Part shown: piece after piece, positions 1 to 5,600 of the stretch
Position numbering within the stretch: the first letter of the stretch is position 1
Layout: every line of letters begins with the position of its first letter
Assembly: GCF_946478925.1 (NCBI RefSeq)
Contig: NZ_CAMLDP010000043.1
Span: forward strand, 1-15,576
Reading direction: 5' to 3'
DNA: 15,576 nucleotides
DNA from: an uncultured Nitrososphaera sp.
Lineage (GTDB): Archaea > Thermoproteota > Nitrososphaeria > Nitrososphaerales > Nitrososphaeraceae
Notes under the pieces: generated by a model
What the model saw: the letters and a program-made list of their open reading frames with translations, nothing else
What the model was told of the DNA's origin: nothing
The model's database searches: none
Program-made: the position numbers and the translations under genes

Positions 1-232
1 CCACATGTTTTTGAGGCACGTAGTTACTGTTTTTTCGACCGTAACCCGATTACTCTACGCATTTCGAATATTTACGTATTCGATGGAATGTTGAGGCTAA
101 GAATCAAGAAACCAAAATAGTTCGAGCTAGCCCTAGAATCATGCAATTTTTACGTGTAAAATTCTCTACTAATGTTTTTCCTCATTATCTAATATTGAGG
201 AGCTGTGAAATTGCGTCCGTACAAGAAAAAGA

Positions 233-340
233 ATGAACAGTCAGGACATTTTGATAATAGGCGCAATCTTTGTGCTTGCCGGAAGTATCGTTGCTACTTA
301 CAAGATAAGAAAACTGGAAAAGAAATATGGCATAGTCTAG
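233..340 (+). CDS. Small single-pass membrane protein, 35 aa
   Basis: An ATG-started frame of 35 codons encodes a short polar start (MNSQD), one hydrophobic segment at about residues 6-22 (ILIIGAIFVLAGSIVAT) and a basic tail with KIRKLEKK. This is the layout of a one-helix membrane protein with the positive end in the cytoplasm. I recognise no family. The function is unknown; small proteins of this shape are often accessory subunits or regulators of membrane complexes, but nothing here indicates which. A GTG-started frame at 205 overlaps it out of phase and gives a basic protein with no recognisable character, so I prefer the membrane reading. An AT-rich stretch near 183-196 could hold the promoter. 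Confidence 0.5.
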   Translation: MNSQDILIIGAIFVLAGSIVATYKIRKLEKKYGIV

Positions 341-457
341 TCCCTGAATTCATTCTGTTGAAAACTCGATGATTGGCCCCGCCGTTAGCGAGCCGATTAT
401 TGATTCGGAAAAGAGGGCTATGTAATCTCATTAATATCTGAGCGAAGTAGATTAGAC

Positions 458-958
458 ATGTCTTCTTATTCTAGTGAAGAAAAGAGGGGTCAGAATATTG
501 AATCCGGTAGGAGCGGCAATCGCGAATTTGAATACGATACAAGCAGCACAAGTCGTCAGACTGCAGAATTGTCTGCAGCTGCACAACAGCAGGTCGAAAC
601 GGTAAAGGAAGTCGCTTCTACCATCAAAGAGTATGCCATTATGGCAAGAGAAACATCAAAGGCACTCCGGGAAAGTGGTGCGATTCCAGAGCTCGTAGTA
701 GCTGTTCGTGAAATTGCATCGGTTGTACGTAGTATTGCAGCCGAAGTCAGAGAAACTGCAACAGAATTGAAGGAAAGTGGTGTAACGGATGAAATAGCAA
801 GTTCTGTAAAGGAAACGGTAGCTTCTGCCAAGGATACTGTTCAGGTAGCAAAAGATGCAGCGACCTCTGCGAAGGAGAAAGCTCAGTCTGGACAGCAGGG
901 AACAGCAGCAGCCTCTTCAAGCAAAAAGGAAAGTTCCAAGCCTGCTGGAGTAAAGTGA
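458..958 (+). CDS. Amphipathic-helix (LEA/apolipoprotein-like) repeat protein, 166 aa
   Basis: This protein is rich in Ala, Ser, Glu, Lys and Val, with no signal peptide or membrane segment. Residues 1-35 are polar and probably disordered. About 40-145 should form long amphipathic helices, and the tail is Ser/Lys-rich. A 34-residue repeat is visible: residues 51-84 match 85-118, with E51/E85, A53/A87, S54/S88, RET 64-66/98-100, and LRESG 70-74 against LKESG 104-108. The final helical part (VKETVASAKDTVQVAKDAAT) resembles LEA-type or apolipoprotein-like sequences. Function is not established; stress protection or membrane/surface association are inferences from composition. A TATA-like TTAATAT at 431-437 lies about 25 nt before the ATG, so the mRNA is probably leaderless. 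Confidence 0.8.
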   Translation: MSSYSSEEKRGQNIESGRSGNREFEYDTSSTSRQTAELSAAAQQQVETVKEVASTIKEYAIMARETSKALRESGAIPELVVAVREIASVVRSIAAEVRETATELKESGVTDEIASSVKETVASAKDTVQVAKDAATSAKEKAQSGQQGTAAASSSKKESSKPAGVK

Positions 959-967
959 GCAATCAAT

Positions 968-982
968 CTTCTTTTTTATTCT
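968..982 (+). terminator. T-rich terminator after the helix-repeat gene
   Basis: A pyrimidine-rich run with six consecutive T begins about 10 nt past the stop codon at 958. Archaeal RNA polymerase terminates at T-rich tracts without needing a hairpin, and no strong hairpin is seen here. Confidence 0.45.
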
Positions 983-1126
983 TGAACGATTTGATGATGG
1001 AGTTTTTGCTCCTCGGGCCGTGACGAGTCGAACATTACTCTTTCTTATTCGCCTTTTCACATTCTTCTGTTGGTGTATCTCCCCGCGCTTCTCCGGTGGG
1101 AGAAAAGATGTGGACGTTGACAACTG

Positions 1127-1133
1127 TTTAAAG
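1127..1133 (+). promoter_or_regulatory. TATA box for the 88-aa protein gene
   Basis: TTTAAAG is centred 27 nt before the ATG at 1157, the spacing expected for an archaeal TATA box driving a leaderless transcript. It helps choose the 1157 start over the overlapping frame that begins at 1020. Confidence 0.5.
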
Positions 1134-1156
1134 GTATTACTGGGTTGTAACCACAC

Positions 1157-1423
1157 ATGGGAACTGATACTGTTCACAATCAAGCCGAAGACCGTGACAA
1201 GAAAGCCAAGATGCCGCCAGGACATTCGCAAGGAGAAACTAGAAACAGCGTTTTAGGATCAAAGAACGATGCTCCTGCTACAGATACTGCAACAGCATTT
1301 CAAAGTGACCAACAATATCCTGCTACGGCTAATGATCCTGTAGTAAGCGAATATCTGGAACAGAAGAATAAGGAACAAACAACAGCACCTGCCGCGGAGA
1401 GACGAAAGCAACCGACGAAATAA
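1157..1423 (+). CDS. Small hydrophilic, probably disordered protein, 88 aa
   Basis: The product is highly polar, rich in Asp, Lys, Thr, Gln, Ala and Pro, lacks cysteine and has no hydrophobic core, so it is likely to be intrinsically disordered. I recognise no family. The TATA-like element 27 nt upstream of the ATG supports both the start and the reality of the gene. It overlaps an out-of-phase frame at 1020-1256 whose product is hydrophobic and Arg-rich with no recognisable pattern; I consider that one spurious. The gene lies between the helix-repeat protein and the convergent copper oxidase. Its low complexity resembles other short charged proteins in this window (such as the one at 4129), which may be stress- or desiccation-related; that is speculation. 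Confidence 0.55.
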   Translation: MGTDTVHNQAEDRDKKAKMPPGHSQGETRNSVLGSKNDAPATDTATAFQSDQQYPATANDPVVSEYLEQKNKEQTTAPAAERRKQPTK

Positions 1424-1507
1424 AAATAAAATAGCCAGATACCCTTTCAGTCACTTTCTGTCTTTATAGCTAAAGCAAAGCACGTTTGCCTGACTGCAAA
1501 TCTTTTT

Positions 1508-3043
1508 CTACTGCGGAGATTGAACCTCCAGCACGCCTGTCATATAAGGATGCAGAGTGCAATAATACGGGTAGTGACCCAGCGATTCCACGGATATTGT
1601 TGCCTTGCTGCCTGGGGATATGATGCCTGTATCGAATTGGCCTGAAGGTCCTGACTCTGGAGTTCCTGTTGTGGCTGTATGTGGCACAGAGTCGTCATTG
1701 ACCCAAGTAACTTTGCCTGCCTTGACTTTGCTATTTGAAGGGTCAAAATAAACCTCGTTGCTTGGATTTGCCGCTCCCAGCACTATTGATATTGTATTGT
1801 TATTATTATGATCAATGGCGGCGGTCCCATTCTTGCTTTTGCTAGTTGTTGTAATCTCTGCGCCTGTGGAGTTGGCAGTTGATCGCTCGGCAGTAGGAAC
1901 CCCTGGTGGATTGTTGGTTACAGGCGGCTGATTCTGTTCCATCTCTGCCGCCCCTCCATGGCCGCCGTGGCCGGAAGAAGGATTTGCCTCCCGCAGCGCT
2001 TCGGCCATTGCGTTCAACTGTTTGTCGTCATGCTGCGTTATCTTTGGCTTTTGCAACTGCTTTTGCAGTTCGTATTGCCAATCAAACATGGAGATGCTTT
2101 GGTTCTCTACCTTTGGCAGTACAGCATTTTTCTCCCGTCCATCGGTCAGAATTATTTCTCCCATGTTGCCTCTTTCCTCTTGAATGCCGTGGCTGTGGAA
2201 CAGGTACGTACCGGGATATTTCCACTTTGCCTCGATTATCGTGGCGTCACCAGGCCCAACTGGAAATGTCTGTGCGTGTATTGGATTGTTTGAAACTAGG
2301 CCCGATGGGTATGCCATGAATGTAGCGCTATGAAGATGGAATTGATATGGTATGGTGGTTCCAATGTTTATGACATATAGCCGCACAAGCTCGTCGTAAT
2401 TGGCTTTTATCGGGTGGGATACATACTGGTCTGCATAGCCATTAATGGGATAGTACTCTGCTTCAAAGTTCATGATATTTTTGGTGTCATATTCGCCCAT
2501 CACCATTACAAATTCCCTTGCAGGTTGCAATGGCTTGTCCTTTGGGTCGACTATCATCGCGCCATACATTCCCATCCTTATGTGAAGTGACGTAGGATAT
2601 GCGTGGCAGTGGTACATCAAGAGTCCTGCAGGTGCTGCTGTGATATTGTAGATGTATGTCTGATTGGGCATGACCTGCGGCTCAACGCCGTCATTTAGGT
2701 CATCATGATTTCCGTGAAAATGAATGGTATGCGGAATAGGAGTCTTGTTGATAAATTTGACAGATATGTTGTCTCCTTCCGTGAACCTGAGAGGTGGTGC
2801 TGGCGCGGTTCCATTAAACGTCCACATTTTAACTGTCTTTCCCGGGGCAATTTCAATATCTGCATCCTGCGCGACTAAAGTAATAAACCGTTTTTTAGAG
2901 CCTGTCCCTTCCGCCACTTCTGCTCTTCCTCGAATATCTGCTTCTCCATTATTCAGAAATATTAGGCCAATTGAGACACTAGCGATAAGGGCCAGACACA
3001 TTGGAGCAACAAATGTTTTCCAGTTAATCGAATACATGATCAT
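1508..3043 (-). CDS. Two-domain (type C, NirK-like) multicopper oxidase with C-terminal plastocyanin domain
   Basis: This is a 511-residue extracytoplasmic copper enzyme. Residues 11-30 are a hydrophobic signal or anchor helix. Cupredoxin domain 1 has type-1 copper ligands H105, C146, H154 and M159. Four HxH pairs (H108/H110, H145/H147, H236/H238, H283/H285) supply the eight histidines of a type 2/type 3 trinuclear centre; domain 2 has no type-1 site. This is the type C two-domain oxidase layout, the group from which NirK nitrite reductases derive. The position of the NirK catalytic Asp98 is His here (H108), which argues for O2-reducing, laccase-like chemistry over nitrite reduction, though archaeal NirK-family proteins are divergent. 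A His/Gly/Asn-rich linker (about 355-412) leads to a plastocyanin domain with its own site: H455, C495, H498, M501. That domain is a plausible built-in electron donor. Substrate unknown. A second ATG lies two codons downstream. Confidence 0.9.
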   Translation of the reverse strand: MIMYSINWKTFVAPMCLALIASVSIGLIFLNNGEADIRGRAEVAEGTGSKKRFITLVAQDADIEIAPGKTVKMWTFNGTAPAPPLRFTEGDNISVKFINKTPIPHTIHFHGNHDDLNDGVEPQVMPNQTYIYNITAAPAGLLMYHCHAYPTSLHIRMGMYGAMIVDPKDKPLQPAREFVMVMGEYDTKNIMNFEAEYYPINGYADQYVSHPIKANYDELVRLYVINIGTTIPYQFHLHSATFMAYPSGLVSNNPIHAQTFPVGPGDATIIEAKWKYPGTYLFHSHGIQEERGNMGEIILTDGREKNAVLPKVENQSISMFDWQYELQKQLQKPKITQHDDKQLNAMAEALREANPSSGHGGHGGAAEMEQNQPPVTNNPPGVPTAERSTANSTGAEITTTSKSKNGTAAIDHNNNNTISIVLGAANPSNEVYFDPSNSKVKAGKVTWVNDDSVPHTATTGTPESGPSGQFDTGIISPGSKATISVESLGHYPYYCTLHPYMTGVLEVQSPQ

Positions 3044-3082
3044 ATTCGACAGTATTGTGATTAAGCTCTTTCTAAGAATGAA

Positions 3083-3092
3083 ATATTATAAC
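3083..3092 (-). promoter_or_regulatory. TATA box for the multicopper oxidase
   Basis: On the minus strand the sequence reads TTATAATATT, centred about 45 nt before the ATG at 3043. This predicts a leader of roughly 18-20 nt without an obvious Shine-Dalgarno sequence. Confidence 0.4.
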
Positions 3093-3228
3093 TTGTACCT
3101 GCCTTGGAGAACTCGCAAATGGTTATGATGATTCACAACGCCGTGCGATGCTATATGGTCACAAACGTTACGCCATGTCATGATAAATTTGAACAGAATA
3201 CCTCTCGCTTGCGTAGAGTACAAAGAAA

Positions 3229-3720
3229 CTAAACTTCTGTTCCGTGTCCTACCTTCACAATGAAACCACAACTCATCTCTGGCTTGAACTTGCCTTCAAT
3301 TAACAAGCAGTTTCTAGAATACAAATAATATTTGCAATCTTTGCATTGAAAGCCGGCTGCGCCTTTGTTAATGATATGGCCTTCTTTGTACTTCAATTTC
3401 CTGCCAGCTTCCTTTACATACATCCAGACAATATCGCCAGGCAGCATTCCTTCGCCTTTCGGTGAAAAGAATTTTGATACGCCCTTTTCGTTATTAATTT
3501 TACCTTTGACTACGTGGCATTTGCCCTCATCACCCAAGTTAAATTTGCATTTGACACAAGACTGCCGCTGTCGTGGTTCATTTGTTGAATAACCTGCTTC
3601 ATTTTTCGAGATTTTCCTCTTTTCATAGATTACTTGAAGAAAGAAGGCATCAGCTACCGACATTTCCCGCTCGTCTTGCGATCCTTTTGCCTTTGCATCG
3701 GCAGACTCTTTTGCTCCCAC
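3229..3720 (-). CDS. Cysteine-rich protein with two metal/Fe-S-like modules, 163 aa
   Basis: A soluble protein with a Lys/Glu-rich start and two related cysteine modules. The first is CVKCKF...GKC (C-x2-C-x9-C) followed by HVVKGKI. The second is CKDCKYY...RNC (C-x2-C-x8-C) followed by LLIEGKF and a fourth cysteine 12 residues later (MSCGF). The second module is thus a complete four-cysteine set, while the first lacks the fourth. The spacing recalls small high-potential iron-sulfur or zinc proteins with a C-x2-C-x8-C-x12-C pattern, but I cannot assign a family. No export signal is seen. The start is GTG at 3720, supported by a TATA-like element about 26 nt upstream; an internal ATG at 3663 would shorten the protein by 19 residues. 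It may be a small redox protein; the neighbouring copper oxidase is on the same strand but has its own promoter. Confidence 0.75.
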   Translation of the reverse strand: MGAKESADAKAKGSQDEREMSVADAFFLQVIYEKRKISKNEAGYSTNEPRQRQSCVKCKFNLGDEGKCHVVKGKINNEKGVSKFFSPKGEGMLPGDIVWMYVKEAGRKLKYKEGHIINKGAAGFQCKDCKYYLYSRNCLLIEGKFKPEMSCGFIVKVGHGTEV

Positions 3721-3741
3721 CGAGTAGGGTTCAAGTAGGCG

Positions 3742-3749
3742 TTATTTTT
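3742..3749 (-). promoter_or_regulatory. TATA-like element for the cysteine-rich protein
   Basis: Minus-strand AAAAATAA is centred about 26 nt ahead of the GTG at 3720, as expected for a leaderless archaeal gene. This favours the GTG start over the internal ATG. Confidence 0.4.
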
Positions 3750-3852
3750 CTGCTGCTTTCCGATTATCAATCTCATAGGTAATGACGTTAGCCTCGGCAT
3801 GTCGGAGAGCTACACCGTCTCAGCCATCATCCGCTCAACACAACATAACTCA

Positions 3853-3880
3853 TTAATATAAAATTCGCATATATAAAAAT
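3853..3880 (+). promoter_or_regulatory. TATA region for the C2H2 zinc-finger gene
   Basis: Two TATA-like elements lie here: AATATAAAAT at about 3855-3864 and ATATAAAAAT at 3871-3880. The first is centred about 32 nt before the ATG at 3892, giving a very short leader. The second is too close unless transcription starts inside the gene. Confidence 0.4.
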
Positions 3881-3891
3881 CATAATCTTCA

Positions 3892-4029
3892 ATGACAGGC
3901 AAACCGGTAAGATGCGGCGTCTGCGGAAAGGCAATGGAATCCAAGTCTGCGCGGACTAGGCATTTGGATCAGGTTCATCGAATAGCGGTGGATGAACCTG
4001 CAGCGGGCCCAAACCCTGAAGAGCGTTGA
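3892..4029 (+). CDS. Single C2H2 zinc-finger protein, 45 aa
   Basis: The frame encodes 45 residues with one finger: C8-x2-C11-x12-H24-x4-H29. This is the classical Cys2-His2 spacing, followed by a short acidic/proline tail. The region between the pairs is basic (KSARTRH), compatible with nucleic-acid contact. Single-finger proteins of this size occur in archaea, including ammonia oxidisers; most have no known target. One finger alone usually binds DNA weakly, so partner proteins, dimerisation or RNA binding are possible. The start is the only ATG close to the TATA elements upstream. The gene is too short for most gene callers, but the motif makes it convincing. Confidence 0.75.
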   Translation: MTGKPVRCGVCGKAMESKSARTRHLDQVHRIAVDEPAAGPNPEER

Positions 4030-4101
4030 TAGCGAGCTGAGGGTATGCAAACGCACGACATGAAAATCTATTCGACGATACTACAGGTAAAGGTTAACTC
4101 G

Positions 4102-4109
4102 TTTAAGTT
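4102..4109 (+). promoter_or_regulatory. TATA box for the 47-aa charged protein
   Basis: TTTAAGTT is centred about 24 nt before the ATG at 4129, consistent with a leaderless transcript. Confidence 0.4.
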
Positions 4110-4128
4110 ATTTCTATAGATATCCAGT

Positions 4129-4272
4129 ATGAGCGAAGATGTTAGAAAAGACGAGGAAGCAAAGAAACCACAAAGCGCGCCAGCAGAGCTGAAACAGAAT
4201 CCTCACGATAACACAAAATCCAACAAGAAGGATCTAGAGCATTTGGAGAATCCTAAAGAAGGGTCTGGCTAG
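4129..4272 (+). CDS. Small highly charged protein, 47 aa
   Basis: The product begins MSEDVRKDEEAKKP and continues with many Lys, Glu, Asp, Asn and Pro residues. It has no cysteine, no aromatic residue and no hydrophobic segment, so it should be disordered in isolation. I recognise no family. The TATA-like element upstream at leaderless spacing and the ATG start support it as a gene. Its composition resembles that of the 88-aa protein at 1157, suggesting that this stretch carries several short disordered proteins. It sits 99 nt downstream of the zinc-finger gene and seems to be transcribed separately. Confidence 0.5.
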   Translation: MSEDVRKDEEAKKPQSAPAELKQNPHDNTKSNKKDLEHLENPKEGSG

Positions 4273-4617
4273 GCGCAGTACTGGATGAATGAAATAAAAA
4301 ACCAAGCTACCGTTAGCAATTGTGCCTGCCAATAACCATTTTGCAGAGCACGGGCCGGGCGCTGCCAATTTAACACTAAAAGCTGCTGGGTCAAAAGGAA
4401 GCGGCTGGATTGATTCAGGACAAAAACTCCATTGCCCATCTAGTAGCCACCAATAAGGAGGTCATTATAAGAGATAAGAGGAGTCAAGAGGCAACTGGAG
4501 ATGCACCGGCCAGGGTTTTACCTCTCCCCAATAGCGGCAATTCCTGACGGTTATTCGGGATTGAGGAATGGTATTTTCGATATACTCTCAAGACTCTAGG
4601 GTCTTGTTGCACGAGTC
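4273..4617. other. Gene-poor stretch with one unassigned open frame
   Basis: I find no convincing gene here. One plus-strand frame is open from 4383 to the TGA at 4547 (54 codons). It lacks an ATG or GTG near its start, but it reads as ordinary protein in part (AGLIQDKNSIAHLVATNKEV, with IIRDK after it) and could be the end of a decayed gene. A pair of overlapping inverted repeats follows at 4589-4619. Confidence 0.4.
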
Positions 4618-4619
4618 TT
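4589..4619. repeat. Overlapping inverted repeats (alternative hairpins)
   Basis: CAAGAC (4589-4594) pairs with GTCTTG (4601-4606) across a 6-nt loop. AAGACTC (4590-4596) can instead pair with GAGTCTT (4613-4619). The two stems share the left arm and so exclude each other. Confidence 0.55.
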
Positions 4620-4664
4620 AACTAGCTAAATGTGCTAGATGTGGTACAGTTAGGTTGACATCAC

Positions 4665-4730
4665 CTGCGCCCCCTGCTTCCGCGTATCTGGTTGTCCTCC
4701 ACAACACTACTATCTTGCAAGGGGGCGCAG
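4665..4730. repeat. Long GC-rich inverted repeat with inner hairpin
   Basis: CTGCGCCCCC (4665-4674) and GGGGGCGCAG (4721-4730) form a perfect 10-bp stem. Inside the loop, GTTGT-CCTCC-ACAAC (4691-4705) forms a second perfect hairpin. The right arm overlaps the 3' end of the small minus-strand frame at 4710-4925, so it may be that gene's terminator or a structured RNA. Confidence 0.6.
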
Positions 4731-4925
4731 TTCCTCTTTCTTTATCCCATTGGAAAAATCCAATATAACAATCAGCGGGAGCGCCGATGCGGTGTAAATA
4801 ATAACAAATGACGTCATATCCGAACTTGCAGTTAGCCACTTCGTAATATCCGCGCTCATCCTAACCCTGCAGTGTCTGGACTTGGCATCACTCACTCGAC
4901 TGAGCGCGGGTATTTTTTTCGTCAT
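4710..4925 (-). CDS. Possible small membrane protein, 71 aa
   Basis: The frame encodes a basic polar N-terminus, one hydrophobic segment at about residues 37-55 (MTSFVIIYTASALPLIVIL), and a charged tail ending KKEELRPLAR. A minus-strand AAATACA (4945-4951) sits about 25 nt before the ATG, which would fit leaderless transcription. A second ATG at 4859 (starting MSADITKW) would give a 49-residue protein with the membrane helix intact. The overlapping minus-strand frame from a GTG at 4839 to 4618 is also open, and I cannot exclude it. I recognise no family, and the gene itself is uncertain. Confidence 0.35.
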   Translation of the reverse strand: MTKKIPALSRVSDAKSRHCRVRMSADITKWLTASSDMTSFVIIYTASALPLIVILDFSNGIKKEELRPLAR

Positions 4926-5014
4926 TATCTTTCAGGGAGAGGAGTGTATTTGCGGCAGAGAAACGCAGCGATGCAAGCGCAAAGTGCTTTGGCAAGCAAG
5001 CTCCTGATGGGTGG

Positions 5015-5254
5015 ATGGCGGGAGAAGCTGACGTGACGGCTGCGAGTCAAGGAACACTGTTACCGATCAATGGTCAAGAAGGATTAAAACAATTTTTGCA
5101 GAAAGATGATACGTATATGGCGGGTTTGGGAAATGTAATAGGCCAGCTTTTGGTAGGTGCAGCAGCTGCCTTTCCCACGCTTGGTCTAATTGCAGGACTG
5201 TTGGTATTCGGAGTTGTTTTTGTAAGAAAGTCGGGATTGAAAGAAAAACAGTAG
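5015..5254 (+). CDS. Small membrane protein, 79 aa
   Basis: The product has a polar N-terminal half of about 35 residues followed by a long hydrophobic, Gly/Ala-rich segment (about 40-70, including VIGQLLVGAAAAFPTLGLIA) and a basic end (RKSGLKEKQ). This predicts a single helix or a tight hairpin anchored with the basic tail in the cytoplasm. I recognise no family. The frame is open further upstream, but the ATG at 5015 is the first standard start. No clear TATA box is seen at leaderless distance. It lies between the divergent small membrane frame at 4710-4925 and the tRNA-Glu gene. Confidence 0.55.
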   Translation: MAGEADVTAASQGTLLPINGQEGLKQFLQKDDTYMAGLGNVIGQLLVGAAAAFPTLGLIAGLLVFGVVFVRKSGLKEKQ

Positions 5255-5406
5255 AGGTAGGGATTTCTTGTTGTAATGCGTGACAGAGGGCAGGGCCATT
5301 AACAATTCGTGTCATTAAGCCAGACAGTACTTTACTGTATGTTTGGTAAGGTTGGAAAAGTAGGTTCTTTGTTGCTTTGTGGCAAATTGGCATATGAGAA
5401 GGAAAT

Positions 5407-5481
5407 GCTCCGGCCGGGATTTGAACCCGGGATCTCCGCCTTGAGAGGGCGAAATGCTTAACCGGACTACACCACCGGAGC
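5407..5481 (-). tRNA. tRNA-Glu (anticodon CUC)
   Basis: The minus strand folds as a complete 75-nt tRNA. The acceptor stem is GCTCCGG paired with CCGGAGC. The D arm contains the GTGTAGTCCGG typical of archaeal tRNA-Glu. The anticodon arm is TCGCC-CTCTCAA-GGCGG with anticodon CTC, and the T arm is CCGGG-TTCAAAT-CCCGG. There is no intron and no encoded CCA; CCA must be added enzymatically. The anticodon reads GAG. Its 3' end faces the AT-rich accessory side of the window. Confidence 0.95.
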
Positions 5482-5505
5482 TTGCCACCACTGCATTTCG
5501 CTCTT

Positions 5506-5515
5506 CATAAAAATG
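5506..5515 (-). promoter_or_regulatory. TATA box for tRNA-Glu
   Basis: Minus-strand CATTTTTATG is centred about 29 nt before the mature tRNA 5' end. A second AT-rich element (GATATATAC) lies about 15 nt further upstream. Confidence 0.4.
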
Positions 5516-5587
5516 TAACTTTGTATATATCAAGCCCGAAAAGGAAATAATCTACTGTATGCACAATCCGGAATGTGCATTGCTCGT

Positions 5588-5592
5588 GGAGG
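5588..5592 (+). promoter_or_regulatory. Shine-Dalgarno GGAGG fixing a TTG start
   Basis: GGAGG lies 8 nt before the TTG at 5601, directly after an in-frame TGA. Most genes in this window look leaderless, so this is unusual here and supports TTG as the start of the downstream gene. Confidence 0.5.
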
Positions 5593-5600
5593 ATGTCTGA

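Noticed and set aside
5..94. A 29-codon ATG frame at the left edge
   Set aside because: The product is hydrophobic and basic without a clear pattern, and no promoter can be assessed so close to the edge.
370..426. An 18-codon ATG frame before the helix-repeat gene
   Set aside because: Too short, with no motif and no TATA element at the right distance; a chance frame is likely.
1005..1035. GCTCCTCGGGCC...GAGTCGAAC resembling a tRNA 3' end or a copy of the tRNA-Glu end
   Set aside because: The T-stem does not pair, no acceptor partner is found, and identity with the tRNA-Glu gene at 5407 is too weak for an attachment-site repeat.
1020..1256. Plus-strand frame overlapping the 88-aa protein gene
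   Set aside because: The product has no family pattern, and the TATA element fits the 1157 start instead.
1906..2319. Long plus-strand open frames antisense to the multicopper oxidase
   Set aside because: They are Arg/Leu/Cys-rich with no recognisable motifs and lie fully inside a well-supported gene on the other strand; they follow from its codon usage.
3086..3271. Minus-strand 61-codon frame between the copper oxidase and the cysteine-rich gene
   Set aside because: Its composition is unlike a protein, it overlaps the end of the cysteine-rich gene, and it occupies the copper oxidase promoter.
4660..4735. The GC-rich stem-loop as a tRNA gene
   Set aside because: The spacing between the arms is too short, and there is no T-loop or D-arm consensus.
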